Source: Helianthus annuus (Eukaryota > Streptophyta > Magnoliopsida > Asterales > Asteraceae). From it: DNA of 64,000 nucleotides. Shown here in pieces: positions 34,665-46,856 of this stretch (positions are counted from its first letter, which is position 1; every line of letters begins with the position of its first letter). The position numbers and the translations under genes were made by a program. A model generated the notes under the pieces. That model worked only from the letters and a program-made list of their open reading frames with translations. It made no database searches and had not been told where the DNA came from. The stretch lies in contig NC_035433.2 in assembly GCF_002127325.2 (NCBI RefSeq), positions 17,224,611 through 17,288,610 on the forward strand, read 5' to 3'.

Positions 34665-37288
34665 CAACCATAGGAAAAATGTACAAAACAATGTTTTTGA
34701 ATAAACCTAAGTTTGAATCAAATGTTATGTTTTGCAGAAAACAATGCTTTATGATTACAAACATTTATGCAGTAATGTTAAGCGCATACATTCAAGCCTT
34801 GCGATTGTGGCGACAAACCTTTAAACAAATTAAAGGTTTACCTAAGTTATGTAGTCGGATTCTGTCATTCCGAACTTCCAAACAAACCTAGGAAGTCGGA
34901 AACGGGAGTTGTCAATTCCTATGGTACCATTACATACTACCGAGCGGCGTGATCAATGTTAATGAATGTATTATTGTCCCGATTAAACACACCAAATGTC
35001 ATAACCAATGTAAGCATGCTATGAAAACCATGTACTAGGAATGCTAAGTAAACATGCCTAGTAGAAATGTTCATGTAAAACAATGTGCTAGCATGCTCAG
35101 TAAACATACATAGCAGAAATGTCATGTAAAACAATGTGTACATATGCTAAGTAAACATATGCAACAAATGTGCAATAAATCAATGCGCTAGCATGCTTGA
35201 CATACATAGCAAAACACAATTGAAAGCATGTACTATAAGTGTACTAGCTGAAACTAGCATGTTTATGTCATAAAAGCATGAAATGCACGAAAGTAACACG
35301 TATGTACATGTGTATCACCCCAAAATATTTGAAAACGGTAAAAGAGGGGAACTATATACTCACTTGGGATTACATAATAGTCTTGAGAATAATACCAAAT
35401 AAGGCTCCAATGATCACGAATCAACCGGCACCTAGTATAGGTAACTATGTTAATAAACGGATCCTAAATTGGGAGATAGGATAGAATGAGGTTCTATAAA
35501 TCAAACGAGTATTTGAACTCATATGGTATGATTTAATAGTGCTAACATTCTGAATTGAAAGTCTATCTAAGTGCTTTTGACCCGTTTCGACCCATTATGG
35601 TAGTATAAGCTACTATGATGCGTCATTTGCGTAAAACTATGTTCGGATGGTTAACTATGTGCTATGCCAAGTCTTACATGCCCAATTACCCCTAAACATG
35701 TTACTAAATCAGATTATATGTCAAAAATATGTTCACATAGGCAAAATACGGATTTATGCTTCAAAAGGGCATTTTGGTCATTTCCTATAGGCATACAAGC
35801 TAACTAGCAAATGACTAACCAGTCCTATGTGATCATAAGGTATAACCTCAGACGTTATTCCCTATGCAACTATGATCATTAAGTAAGCTTGGTCAGATCC
35901 TAATGATCGACCAAACGGGTCGGGTTTGAAAGTGTAAGCGGTTGTTTAGACCGCTTAACTTACGACCCTAAACAAGCACTAAACTAATAGTGACGAGTTA
36001 AACATGTCAAAACATGATTAACCTACTTAGAAAACTGATTTGGTATCAAAACAAAGTCTTTTGATACCTAAAATTAGTTCCGTGGCAAAATGCGTGCTAA
36101 AACGCATTTTGACTGAAACTTTGACTCGTCACTACGCCTAGTTAACGTGGTAATTAGTAGGTATAATCGCTAAGGATTATAACCATCGTGATTACAATCA
36201 CGTTACAAAGTTCAAACGAACTTTGCGTTGACCATTGACTGGTCAAACTGAAAGTCAAACACTGTTTGACTTTTTAAGCTAGAAAGTAATAAAAGAATGA
36301 AAGAAGGCTTACAAAAGGTCCTTGCTTGTACTTGATCTTATAATTCTCAGGTATGAAGTTATAAAACAACAACTTAGAGAATTTAGATCAAGTGTGAGTT
36401 GCAACAATGAAAATGGTAGGCTATTTATACTTGTAGTGAATTCATAAGATCATCACAAGTGTTTGTGTAGCCTCCAAGCAAGGAATCATGGCCATACAAG
36501 TGTTAGGAACTGATTGGGAACCTTGGTGATCACTTAAACTTGCTCAACACACCAGAAAATTGCATAAACAGCCCCCAAAGATCAAACAGAATGCTGAAAA
36601 CAAGTTTCTAGTTGCTGGGCACTTTACACGGCCCGCTTAAGGATAGGGGAGGGGGCTACACGGCCCGCCTGGCCCTCCCAGATCAGCACAGTTTGATATA
36701 TTTACAGTTCAGGTCCCTGCACTTGGTTTAAGCTCATTTTAGGCACTTTTGACACCCATTAAGCCATTTTCAAGGCTCTACAAGGTCAATAAAGTTTAGA
36801 GGACTCAAAATATGCTTGGAAAACTCTCGGATGTCGGCTCGTTTTGTCGTACGGTCGCGTTGTTCGCTAAATTACGACGAAACTCAAACGGACGCGAAAA
36901 CGAACCAAATTTAGCGACGAGTGGTATTTTTGCATGCCGATCACTAAAATAAAAAAATTTTAGTGTGTACAAATATTTTGGATGTTCAGATGTGGCCAGA
37001 ACGTAAGATATGCGCGAAAATGCAAACTTACGCCGTTTTTGACACTTTTAGTCCCTGTAAGATCATATAAGCATGTTTTCGCACACCGAACCTATCAAAG
37101 CTTATTTCTAAGCCATGTTTAGGTTATATATGGTATGTTTAACTTATGATCATGTTCCGGACTGTATGTTGCCTTACAAAAAGGCAGACTTTTGCAAGTT
37201 GACGCAAATAGTCACTGAGAGCGAATAAACTTGTTTTTGCCATACCAAAGCCTTCAAAACTTATTTCTAAGTTATGTAAAGGTTATTT
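34665..37288 (-). repeat. Element F 3' LTR, truncated distal part
   Basis: 34665-35975 matches 56115-57412 with scattered differences; 35976-37288 is LTR sequence whose partner is displaced by H. It has a TATA box TATAAATAG on the minus strand at 36421-36429. The intron-like donor CCCAA|GTGAGT is at 35363. A 48-bp-period repeat (TGCTAAGTAAACATG-like) lies at about 35040-35210. The LTR end is lost at the junction with A. Confidence 0.85.
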
Positions 37289-40200
37289 TGTGACAACCGT
37301 CAATTTTGCATGCATCCGTAGAATTAATTAATTTTAATTATGAGCTTAATGACCGCGCTTGATTACATCTGATGCTTTAAACTGTTTACTGATTTATGTT
37401 ATATACATACATGTGCATTCTTTACATACAGTCACTTCAATTATTTCATACAGACTCTTAGTGACAAACCTGATGCACAAAGCACAGTTAGTACAGTGAG
37501 CGAATAACTCAGACACGTGCTGACAATGCCAGCACTTAGACAGATACTATTTTTAGGCTAGTATGGGCCAGGGATAAAACACTACACCAGTGTGGAGTGT
37601 AGGGAAGTGAGGACCATAAGACTATGTCACTAGGTGATAGTTTGAGTGCCGGAAAGTGCCTAAAACGCAATTTAATTACAGAATTCCGCATTTTAGTAAC
37701 AATTCAGCTTTTAACACACTCATATTATATAGAGTATTGACTAAATGGTCCTGGACACTTTCCTAAGTGTTGGAATTAAATTCGTTACAAAAAGATGCAC
37801 AAAAGACGCTTTACGGGTCAATTAAATGCTTTAACGGAACGATGCGAAACCGAACAACCAGACATTACCCGGGACATGAAAATATTGTTAGAAATATTAT
37901 TTTATTATTTTAAATTAATCATGGTCACAAAAATCCCCATGCACTATGCAAACATGACATACACCCACTATACTTGTAAATACCCTTAACCCTTTTATAA
38001 TTACCTCATAATTAACAAAAATTTACACTTTACCCCCCCCATAACCGAAAATCTGCCCTAATCATTAAGATATATTTTGTTTAAATCTTTTGTAAAGAGA
38101 ATCTTGAGTTCATTGGCCAAATTTCATGTCATAATTCTCAAGATACACACCTCTCTCTCTTTCCTCCCTCTAAAATCGGCTCATACCCCCCCCCCCCCCT
38201 CTCTCCACAACTGAATTCCATCACTACCATACATCAAACTCCATTTCTTCTCCATCAAGCTCACATTCAAGTGGTAAAGATCCTCCATAGAAGTGAGAAG
38301 TTGGAGTGCTCTCAAGAAGCCTTGTTCAAGCTTTTCTCACCATCATTCTTTATCATCTCATCCTAAGATTTCAACCCTAGCCTTGTGCTAGTAGTAAGTC
38401 CATTCATACTCTTGTTCCACTTTGATTCTTGTTCGATTGTTGAATGTTCATGACACACACAAAGCTTAAACAGCTTGCTGAGTTGGATTTCCAGCCAACT
38501 TCAACAGGCTGTAACGGGATCATTTTTAAACGAAAAACGGAATTTCTAAAGCCTAAAATGAGTATTTTGGAATAACTAAACAAATGGCACTTGAATCACT
38601 GTTTACTATTTTTAAAAGGTTATTTTTGGACAGCAGCTCAAGCTGCATTCTTACTGCAGAAAAAGTGGGTTATTTTCGGAGTCACAACTTAAAACCTGAG
38701 TAAAATCAACTCATGAAATTTTTACAGTAGATAGAAACCATTGTCAGGACGACCCTCCAACTGGAATTTCGTCAAACGGACTTACGGTTGATTTTTAGTG
38801 AATATTTCCGTAAACTGCGATCAGAAGGTAACAAATCTGATTGCAGTCGAGAAAATGATTTTCTATAAAATATGGGTAACGAATTGGACTTTGATAGTTT
38901 TACACAATAAACTTTGGAACATGTGTGACATTCTGTGAAAATTTGGTAATTTTTAGAAAAGGTTAACTATTTTATAAAAATCCTCGAAAACAGTCTGGTT
39001 TTGAGTAATAAAGCTGAAATAAAGTAAGTAACGTTTTGTTTGTCGATATGTCGGTTTGATGATTGAAAATGAACTATTGGATATATATAAAAGAAAATGA
39101 TATGCTATTTAAGCACGGACACCTCTATTTACAGAGGAGACTCTGCCGAAATTTTCCGAGAATCCGAACACTTAGTAAAACATTCGAGAAAATAAATACG
39201 AAATAGTTGTCTAACTATTTTTCTAATAAAGTTAAAATAATTATTATTATTTTAACAACATAATGCCAATGTAACGTAACTCAAAACACTAAACTCTAAG
39301 TCAAGGCACGGCCCGTCCGTCTAATAGACGTTAGACCATTGTAGGTAGTTGTGTTTGCTGAGGAGATTTGGGTTACGAGTACCGAAGACGCAATACTGTG
39401 AGTTCATGTCCCCCTTTTCTCTTAACGGTTTTCAGTTTTATACTTCGGGGGTGAAATACATGTTACAATTATTACAGACATTTACAGACTTTTACAGACA
39501 CTTACAGACACTTCAGACATTTACAGACATTTTTATACATGGTATGATTAGCTAAGGAATTTACTGTTAGATCACATGAATGGATAGGCTATTATCGTAA
39601 GACCATTAATCCTCGTATAAGGACCGAGAGGCATGAGTGATAGATCTATTGGGTGTTGCGAGCCCCACACATGGGCCAGCGTGTGGCTGCATGTGGTGAC
39701 TATGTCGTTCCGCCGGAAGGACCGGTATGAAGTACGCGTTACAGGTTTGAGTGCTTCCTAGGCCATATCACTTATTAATGTATTAGCTACACATTAATTG
39801 ATCTGTTCTTCCTTATTGCTACATACCAAGGACATACATTTATACAGACATATTTCACAATCTATACAGACACACATTAACGATTTATACAGACTCACAT
39901 ACATATGAACTCGCTCAACCTTTGTTGATGTTTTCCAAACTACATGTATTACAGGAAATTAAGTATGGATCTGGCGGGCGTTGGAATTTCAAGTCATGTT
40001 AAGTATAAAGATGTCATCCATGGTTTTTGGGTTTGGCCAGTGTGTCTTAATTCTGGACGAGACACGTCTTCCAAACTTGGATTACAACTATTATCTTTGT
40101 CGAGTCCTTAGCAAACTTTTACACAATTCATCTGGTTTGTAAAACTTAAATTTTGAAGTCTACATTTTAGACAATGTTGTTATGTTTTAAACTCATTTTA

Positions 40201-40310
40201 TGGATGACAAATCTTTGGTATTATCATATAGATTGTTTGATATGGTTGAATGCAATGATAACCAGTAAGTCACCCCATAATCACGCTTCCGCAAAAGTCA
40301 GGGTGTGACA
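37289..40310 (+). repeat. 5' LTR of element G
   Basis: 3022 bp, TGTGACAACCGTC...CAGGGTGTGACA. It carries poly-C runs near 38032 and 38190 inside a pyrimidine-rich 5'-UTR-like stretch, an intron-like segment, and ACAGACATTT repeats (39473-39540). Relative to the 3' copy it lacks 45 bp at about 38140. Confidence 0.95.
39398..39954 (+). other. Intron-like segment in element G LTR
   Basis: Donor AATACT|GTGAGTTCAT and acceptor CATGTATTACAG|GA, 557 bp. In the 3' LTR the donor reads GTAAGT (49021), still consensus, with the acceptor TTTCAG at 49576. GAGTTCAT at the donor is complementary to ATGAACTC near 39905, a compensated variant of the pairing in C, D and E. Confidence 0.5.
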
Positions 40311-40313
40311 GCT

Positions 40314-40325
40314 TGGTATCAGAGC
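40314..40325 (+). other. Primer-binding site of element G
   Basis: TGGTATCAGAGC lies three bases after the LTR end; initiator Met tRNA type. Confidence 0.9.
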
Positions 40326-40503
40326 TTCGATCGTAGCGAACTAGGATTCATTCTCGAGTCTAGACTACGATCAATAGGGCTCTCACGAAAACGCTTTTAC
40401 AAACATGTTTTCATTGCATACACAAAACGCCCAGATCCAGGGAAACAAACATTTTTACAAACAAAAGGCACAAATACACATTCCAAAATATATGTTTATA
40501 ATT

Positions 40504-40894
40504 CAGTCTTAGAGACTGAGGGATTCAATCTTAGAGATTGAGGGAGGTTCAGCCTTAGAGGCTGGGGAGGTTCAGTCTTAGAGACTGAGGGGTTCAATCT
40601 TAGAGATTGGGGAGGTTCAGTCTTAGAGGCTGGGGAAAAATTTAGTCTTAGAGACTGGGAGGTTTGGTCTTAGAGACCAGGGATTTAGTCCTAGAGACTG
40701 GGGAAGTTGGTCTTAGAGACCAGGGAGTTGGTCTTAGAGACCAGGGAGTTGGTCTTAGAGACCAGGGAGTTGGTCTTAGAGACCAGGGAGTTGGTCTTAG
40801 AGACCAGGGAGTTGGTCTTAGAGACCAGGGAGTTAGTCTGAGAGACTAGGGAGTTTAGCCTGAGTGACTGGGTAGGATAGTCTTGAGAAGACTA
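40504..40894 (+). repeat. Tandem array of about 18 covarying hairpins in the leader of element G
   Basis: Each 15-nt unit has 6-nt arms around a TAG (rarely GAG) loop, spaced 21-24 nt. The arms change together: CAGTCT/AGACTG, CAATCT/AGATTG, CAGCCT/AGGCTG, TGGTCT/AGACCA, TAGTCT/AGACTA. The units begin at 40504, 40526, 40550, 40573, 40595, 40618, 40643, 40665, 40685, 40708, 40729, 40750, 40771, 40792, 40813, 40834, 40855 and 40878. The unit at 40685 has one mispair and 40855 is degenerate; the last has 7-bp arms. Units 40708-40827 are identical copies. It lies about 180 nt after the primer site, where packaging signals usually sit. Confidence 0.93.
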
Positions 40895-41102
40895 GGATGA
40901 TTACATGCTTACATTGTCGTTACATACACGCTTAATTGCTGTTTATTGAAATACGTGCATAGGCGATGACTATTTGCATACGCTAACTGATAGTGATTAT
41001 TATGGAAATATATACTATGACTACCATGTACCGATACACATGTTGCTTGATTAGAAAGCGGGTTGTCAGACATTGATGACCCTATAGCCGCCGCCACAAA
41101 TA

Positions 41103-42230
41103 ATGAGACTGCACTTGCCGGAGATATTTACGTCGGACACTGAGAGTGATCCCGATATGCTGACCAAGGACGAGAACGACTGCCCACCATCCGCGCTGCC
41201 AGACTCTGGTGATGAATTACCCTTGCAGATGGCTTCCTTGACAAGAAACTTCCTGTAATCCTTGTTTCGGTCCACGACCACCTCATCATTTGGACACTTC
41301 GATGACGCGCACATCGTGGCTCCGATTCTCGACGCCGTACCCCTCATGATTATTTTCCCCAAGAATCTACCTCTTTGACAAATTGTTTGATGACGACGTT
41401 AATTTGCTTATTGATGATCCTTCCGTTGATACCCAGGATGAATGAAAGTTAGATGAGGACGTTGTTACTAACTCTACGTTTTGAGATCCCTATTATCAAA
41501 CTATCCTCTGATTCTAATATACACTCGATTTCAGACTCCTTTGAGTCTGCGACATTTACGACTTTACAAACAGGCAGGTTACCGCTTTTTGCTCCAGACA
41601 CGGACGACGACGCCGCTTTGACTACTGCACTAACACTTGCTCAAGATCACATACCCTTACACTCCCCAGGACCTGCCCCTGAGGCAGCTCCAGTTACTTG
41701 CGGGCCAGCTTGATGTTGCACCTGCTGAACCTGTTTAAACATGACATTATTTCCTTTGGACTACTATACCTTTCACTCCTCTTACCAGACCCAGTACATG
41801 CGCCTATTGAATCTCCTTTTGTTGAGACATTTCTACCGCACCTGCACCCGCTGATGTTGCATCTATGAAGACCAACGTCCATTGCACCAACATGCCTACC
41901 GCTCTCTTTCAAGACATACCCGCACCCCGGGAAGGCGCTCCAGGTCAGCATCCGCATAACGATTCTTCAGCTACGGCAACATTTTTCCTAAACTTAACAA
42001 GACGCACCGTTTGCTACATTCACCTCTACAACGCTGGACAAGTCATTTCGATGGATCCCTGTGCTACACTATGTTGATTTTAGACCCTTGTCATCCCTCA
42101 CATCATGGAGGCTACACACGGGATGAGTACACCTGTCACATGAGCTACAGTTTGAGGATATGATTCGCAGAGTGTTGGAGCTTGAGCTGACACCACATTT
42201 GGCAACTTCAAATGCAAAAACATTGCATAA
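41103..42230 (+). pseudogene. Decayed acidic pre-gag ORF of element G
   Basis: The first segment starts ATG 41103 (MRLHLPEIFTSDTESDPDML) and stops at TAA 41256. Further recognisable pieces lie in shifting frames: DDDVNLLIDDPSVDTQDE (near 41390-41445), IHSISDSFESATFTTLQTG (41520-41580), FQDIPAPREGAPGQH (41909-41950), and QLQFEDMIRRVLELELTPHLA (near 42145-42207). From memory, such an acidic, proline-rich extension precedes Gag in some Asteraceae gypsy polyproteins; this match is recollection, not a search. The segment has many frameshifts, in contrast with the intact gag downstream. Confidence 0.6.
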
Positions 42231-43040
42231 TTGAAAACATTATTTAAGTATTAACATCACCAGACAACATAATGCCTGAAAAGTTTATGTAAGACACCAC
42301 ACCCTCCCCCCTGTCTATTGCCAGTATACATTGAACCTCCACATATATCAAGGTTCCTCTTGCGCTCTCGACCGTTGCTATCACACCGTTCCCAGGATTC
42401 TGATACTCATTTCTTTACTATCGAGCAGCAAAGCAGACAATTACTTCGACATGTACACAAGCCCGAGGAGGAAGTCCACGCGTGTTAACGGTTTACTTTC
42501 TTTTCCTCCTCTTCCTCAGTCACCAGTATAGTTGGTTTCTGGATTCATGCGGATTGCATTACACTTTGGTAAAAACACTAATGATAAGCCGGGTTATGGA
42601 GACTTTAAAGACCACTTCTGACTACGTAATTTTGACGCACTAATATACTTGTTGGACAAGGGTAGGGTGACCCTGCGTTCCTTCTGATATGATACGTTTT
42701 GTAAGACACAGTGATTGTGGTCGGAGGATGACGAAAGCCCAATCATCTTTAACCATGCGACAATACTTATGACTAATAACTAATGAAAAACTCAGTCGCT
42801 ATGTTCCCACTAAGCACGTTGTTGATCAGCATATTTGTGCTATAACTATAATGCTACATGCTTACTTGTTACGTTCCTATTTACAAGTTGTGCAATAATT
42901 GTGATGATACGTGATTGAATGTTACAACGACTGCGTATATACATATATGTAATATACCTCTGAGGTCCTATTCGTTAAATAGAGACTTGTGTACTCGTGT
43001 CCTTAACAAGACCTGACCTAACCAACATTCTTCTAGGAAG
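42231..43040 (+). other. Element G spacer before gag
   Basis: I see no ORF, repeat or recognisable motif in these 810 bp. Confidence 0.5.
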
Positions 43041-44090
43041 ATGTCGACTCAAGGGAACACCAATACCAGCAACCCTCTGCCAACGACAGAGGCAGAATTT
43101 CAAGAACGCCTCTTACAGGTCATCGCGCAGTACGAGGCCCTTCGCTCTGAGCGCAACGGAGGTACCTCGGGAAATAACCCAGCCAACGGCTGTACCTACA
43201 AGCAGTTCTTAGGCTGCCAGCCCCTACATTTCGACGGCACTGGGGGTGCCATAGCTTTCGTGCGTTGGATTGAGAAAACGGACACTGTTTTGCGTGCGAG
43301 CAAATGCGCCCCAGAGCACCAGGTCACGTACATTTCCAGACTGTTCCAAAATGGGGCTCTGTCATGGTGGAAACTCCAGGTTCAGACGATGGGTGAGATT
43401 ACTGCGTATGCTTTATCATGGGACGAGCTGAAAGAGCTAATGCATAAAAAGTACTGTTCGAGAACAGAAAGCCAGAAGGTGGAAACTGAGTTCTGGAACT
43501 TGAAGATGGAAGGTCCAAAAATAGCTGAGTATGTGGAGAAGTTCCAAGTTCTGTCGCGTATCGTTCCTTACATGGTAGACCCAGAGTTTAAGAAGATTGA
43601 GCGTTTCATTTGGGGATTGGCACCCCAAATCATGAGCATGGTGACGACATCGAAGCCTACAACGATCGCTGAAGCCATTAATCTAAGTGTGGCCTTGACT
43701 GAAGAGGCAATCAGGATGAACAAATTTTCAACCTCTGAGGAGAAGAAGGAGACTCATGTAGAGTCATCGGGAGACAACAAGAGGAACTTCGCAAACTTCA
43801 AGCAGAGTACTCAGACGAATAGCAACAACAAGGTCAAAATGAGAAAAGAGTACATGGGTAAACTACCTAAATGCAACAGGTGCCGACGTCATCATACCGG
43901 GCGATGTAAAAATGGGAAGTGTGACAGCTGTGGCAAAGTGGGACACAACAGGGAAACGTGTTGGAGTGAGACGAAGCGTGGAAAGAAAGGAAAGGGGAAA
44001 GATAAGGGATGTTATACCTGCGGGGATATGAGGCACTTTAGGAAAGATTGCCCAAGGGAGATTAAGCAAAATCATGGGAAAGATGTCTAA
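43041..44090 (+). CDS. Element G Gag, intact
   Basis: 349 codons from ATG 43041 (MSTQGNTNTSNPLPTTEAEF) to TAA 44088-44090, with no lesion. The retrotransposon gag domain spans about residues 55-210 (FVRWIEKTDTVLRASKCAP, GALSWWKLQVQ, MVDPEFKKIERFIWGLAPQI). A basic, Asn-rich stretch leads to zinc knuckles at about 276-306 (CDSCGKVGHNRETC) and 320-333 (CYTCGDMRHFRKDC). It would form the capsid and bind RNA. Usual gypsy gag is fused to pol; here the frame stops after the last knuckle and pol is decayed. The ATG precedes all conserved Gag sequence. Confidence 0.88.
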   Translation: MSTQGNTNTSNPLPTTEAEFQERLLQVIAQYEALRSERNGGTSGNNPANGCTYKQFLGCQPLHFDGTGGAIAFVRWIEKTDTVLRASKCAPEHQVTYISRLFQNGALSWWKLQVQTMGEITAYALSWDELKELMHKKYCSRTESQKVETEFWNLKMEGPKIAEYVEKFQVLSRIVPYMVDPEFKKIERFIWGLAPQIMSMVTTSKPTTIAEAINLSVALTEEAIRMNKFSTSEEKKETHVESSGDNKRNFANFKQSTQTNSNNKVKMRKEYMGKLPKCNRCRRHHTGRCKNGKCDSCGKVGHNRETCWSETKRGKKGKGKDKGCYTCGDMRHFRKDCPREIKQNHGKDV

Positions 44091-44534
44091 CACCGGAGCC
44101 AGAGAAGCACGCAAGGAATCCAAGCATGGATATCGGTACGTCCCATACTACTCAATGTTATGCATCTGTATTGCCAAATACTGTTGCAAATTCTACGATT
44201 CGCACCTCTAGAGTTCGAGAGTATAATTGGTTTAAGTAGAGAGTAAGTAGATATTCCAGTACCCATTAGAACTAGCTTAGGGGGAAGCTAGTGGAAGCCA
44301 ACACAGTAACTGGAATCGGCAAGATAGAGCCCGGGAAGCGTAAGATTACACTTGATCTACTGCCAATGAATTGGGAGACTTCAACAAGGTAGTTGGAGGG
44401 ATTGGTTGACAAATGATCAATAGGAGATTGATATCCGCACCATGATGGCGAATGAAGAAGTGATCTTGACTCATTAAGCAGGATATGCCTCTGCAAATTA
44501 CAAATCGCTTGAAGGCACAAAGAATGTTGCGAAA

Positions 44535-44950
44535 AGGATGGGTTGTTTTATGGCTCATTTCGGGGACAAGGGGGCCGAAGAACCAAAACTCGAAGATGTC
44601 CCTGTGATAAAAGAATATCCTGAAGCCATCCCCGAAAACTTGCCAGAATTATTTACTCAGTGACAAGTCGAATTTTGCATCGATTTGATTTCCAGGCGTC
44701 GCGCTTGCAGCCAATACACCTTGGCAATTTACACCTTCAGACATGCAAGGATCGACAGTGTAGCTTCAGTAACTGGTAGAGAAGGAAGATAACAGACCAA
44801 GTTTCCCATTTTGGGTAACCCCAGCTCTGCTCATCAAGAAGAAGGATGTGACTTTCAAATGAGCATCAATTACTAGGAGCCGAACGAGCTAACCCACGAG
44901 AGTCGGTGACTCTCGCTAAGGATTAACGAATTACGTATTTAACTAACTGT
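44535..44950 (+). pseudogene. Remnant of pol (protease-RT linker and RT start) in element G
   Basis: Pieces align in order with the pol of D: MAHFGDKGAEEPKLEDVPVI, EYPEAIPENLPELF then TGA, VEFCIDLI, TKFPILGNPSSAHQEE and MSINYxEPNEL, corresponding to [20 protein letters not shown] through [12 protein letters not shown]. Stops and frameshifts occur every 30-80 bp. No RT active site, RNase H or integrase follows. The stretch 44091-44534 is probably decayed protease but I cannot align it. Confidence 0.65.
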
Positions 44951-46819
44951 GAGGATCCAACTACTATTACATGACTGATTGACGATCGGGTGTCGTTAGC
45001 GATGAATTCAGGAAGAAAGTATACTGGGAAAATTGTGGGACGATAACTTGTCTTTAGACGCACACAAGATGGTGTTTCCTACACAATGCTCAAAACCGAG
45101 TTACACAGAATATGAAACCTTGAGGATCTAGAAAACATATGATTAGGACCCTTGGGAACCCAGGTCCAAACTTGTAAAGGTTATTACTTAGACACCATAT
45201 ATGTTAACTCAATCGAACACTATTAACCTGACATATATGCCATTTCAGTTAACAGAATAGAAAGTACTTGAAAATTCTTTCGTTAAAATCTTCACTTTTA
45301 CTTCTAGCCGAGTAGATGTTTGCATCTCTACCCCCCTTAAGTAGTTGCATCGCTTTGATTTTCTTCGCTAAGAGCGAACACACATTTGCTTCGATACATG
45401 GTCATTACCTCATACTCATTGTTTCATCACCTGGAAACTCACATAATACGCGTGCACCATCTGCTACGCATACGGTTTCATTTCGAACGCTTCATTGAAA
45501 TTCGAATATTATGTTGCTAAATCTAACTACTGGTTTGTGATTCGAATGGCTTACATTATTGTAACGGTTGACTCTTCTGCTATCAAGTCAACACACTTTC
45601 TCGAAAACTTCTTTTGTTTCAAGATACATTAACCATGCTGAGATTTCCCTTATTGGTACATACGTTTATTGTCGCGTTATGCTAAAAATAAGTTCAATTG
45701 CTTGAACTTATCCATTTCACATGTTTTAATATGAGACGCCATGTGATGTATTGGGAACATCACGTTCAAATATTCTTGCAAAGGTTCTTTTGTTTCGAGA
45801 CATAGTGGACTCGATTGGCCTACGACTCCACTAAATCATTTGTTGATTTCGATACCTTGTGGTGATACTTTCACGGAATTGAAGCTTTTGCTAAGTTCGT
45901 TACGCACCTCATACATGGATTTGATTATTTATTGACTTGCACTAAATCCGTTTTGTTTATCATGATTAAAGCAGTCTCAACACAGTTGTGTGTTAAGGCA
46001 ATGGTACATAGATTCATTTCATAAGCCCAATGTGCCTCCTGACGATTCTTTCATTGACAAATCGAATACCTTGTGGTATTTAATATTTTTTTTTCACCTT
46101 CGATCAAAAACAGTGGCTCTTTGATATTCTTTGTTCAACTGGAAACTTTACGACATTGTGTAAATCAAACCTTCAGGTTGTCTTTGTACACTTTCATTTG
46201 ATTTCAGGCATGATGAACTTGTTCAGTCACCATTATTATCTCTCGTCATTTCAACACCTTGTGGTGTCATTACAAATTTGCAGCGTGTGCTAATCATGGT
46301 CGATCGTTTTACACAAAACTACATATACTTTTGTTTGAACTAAGTCATTTAAACATTCCTGATGCAACTACGAATCAAGACAATGATACACCAGATTCAC
46401 TTGTATTTCATTCAGTGTATTTTCGCAATTCGAGAATGTCAGCACACAAATTCTTATCATTTACTCATTCGAAAGCTGACAAGTCATTTTCATCTCCAAG
46501 TTGTTGATTTTGAGTTCATGTAGCGGATGCTATGGTTTGTGAAAATTTGCATACTATAACCAATCATTTGAGAATCCTATTGGACAAAACTCCTCTTTTG
46601 TGAAACCCCTGTTAACTGGATTACACTAGAGTATGCGTCGATACGTCTTGTACCTTCGACGCCAAATGCTAAAAGCACATACCTTTTAATTCGTGATATT
46701 ATATATATTCTTGGACTCACTTGATGTGAATAGGGTTTGATTCGATTTGGTGATTATCTACCTCGGTACTATTCATATGCATACATACATAATGAAACCC
46801 TAAGGAGTTAAGGTAGCAC
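44951..46819 (+). other. Element G 3' non-coding region with dispersed TTGT-loop hairpins
   Basis: There is no coding sequence. Three hairpins share a CC-TTGT-GG core: 45852-45865 (ATACC/GGTGA, with a wobble), 46065-46080 (AATACC/GGTATT) and 46254-46267 (ACACC/GGTGT). A further inverted repeat is GTGATGT/ACATCAC near 45742. Confidence 0.5.
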
Positions 46820-46839
46820 AAATTTCGAGCACGAAATTT
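46820..46839 (+). promoter_or_regulatory. Perfect AAATTTCG stem-loop before the 3' LTR of element G
   Basis: AAATTTCG-AGCA-CGAAATTT ends 17 nt before the LTR. The loop differs from C and D but the arms are identical. The purine tract GGCGGGAGAA follows. Confidence 0.6.
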
Positions 46840-46856
46840 TCTTAACGGCGGGAGAA

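Noticed and set aside
40664..40849. Open frame encoding repeated Leu-Arg-Asp-Gln-Gly-Val units
   Set aside because: It is only the translation of the 21-nt hairpin repeat, whose unit length is a multiple of three; no start context or homology.
41694..42077. Small frames on both strands as separate genes
   Set aside because: They coincide with pieces of the decayed pre-gag ORF of G or are its antisense shadows.
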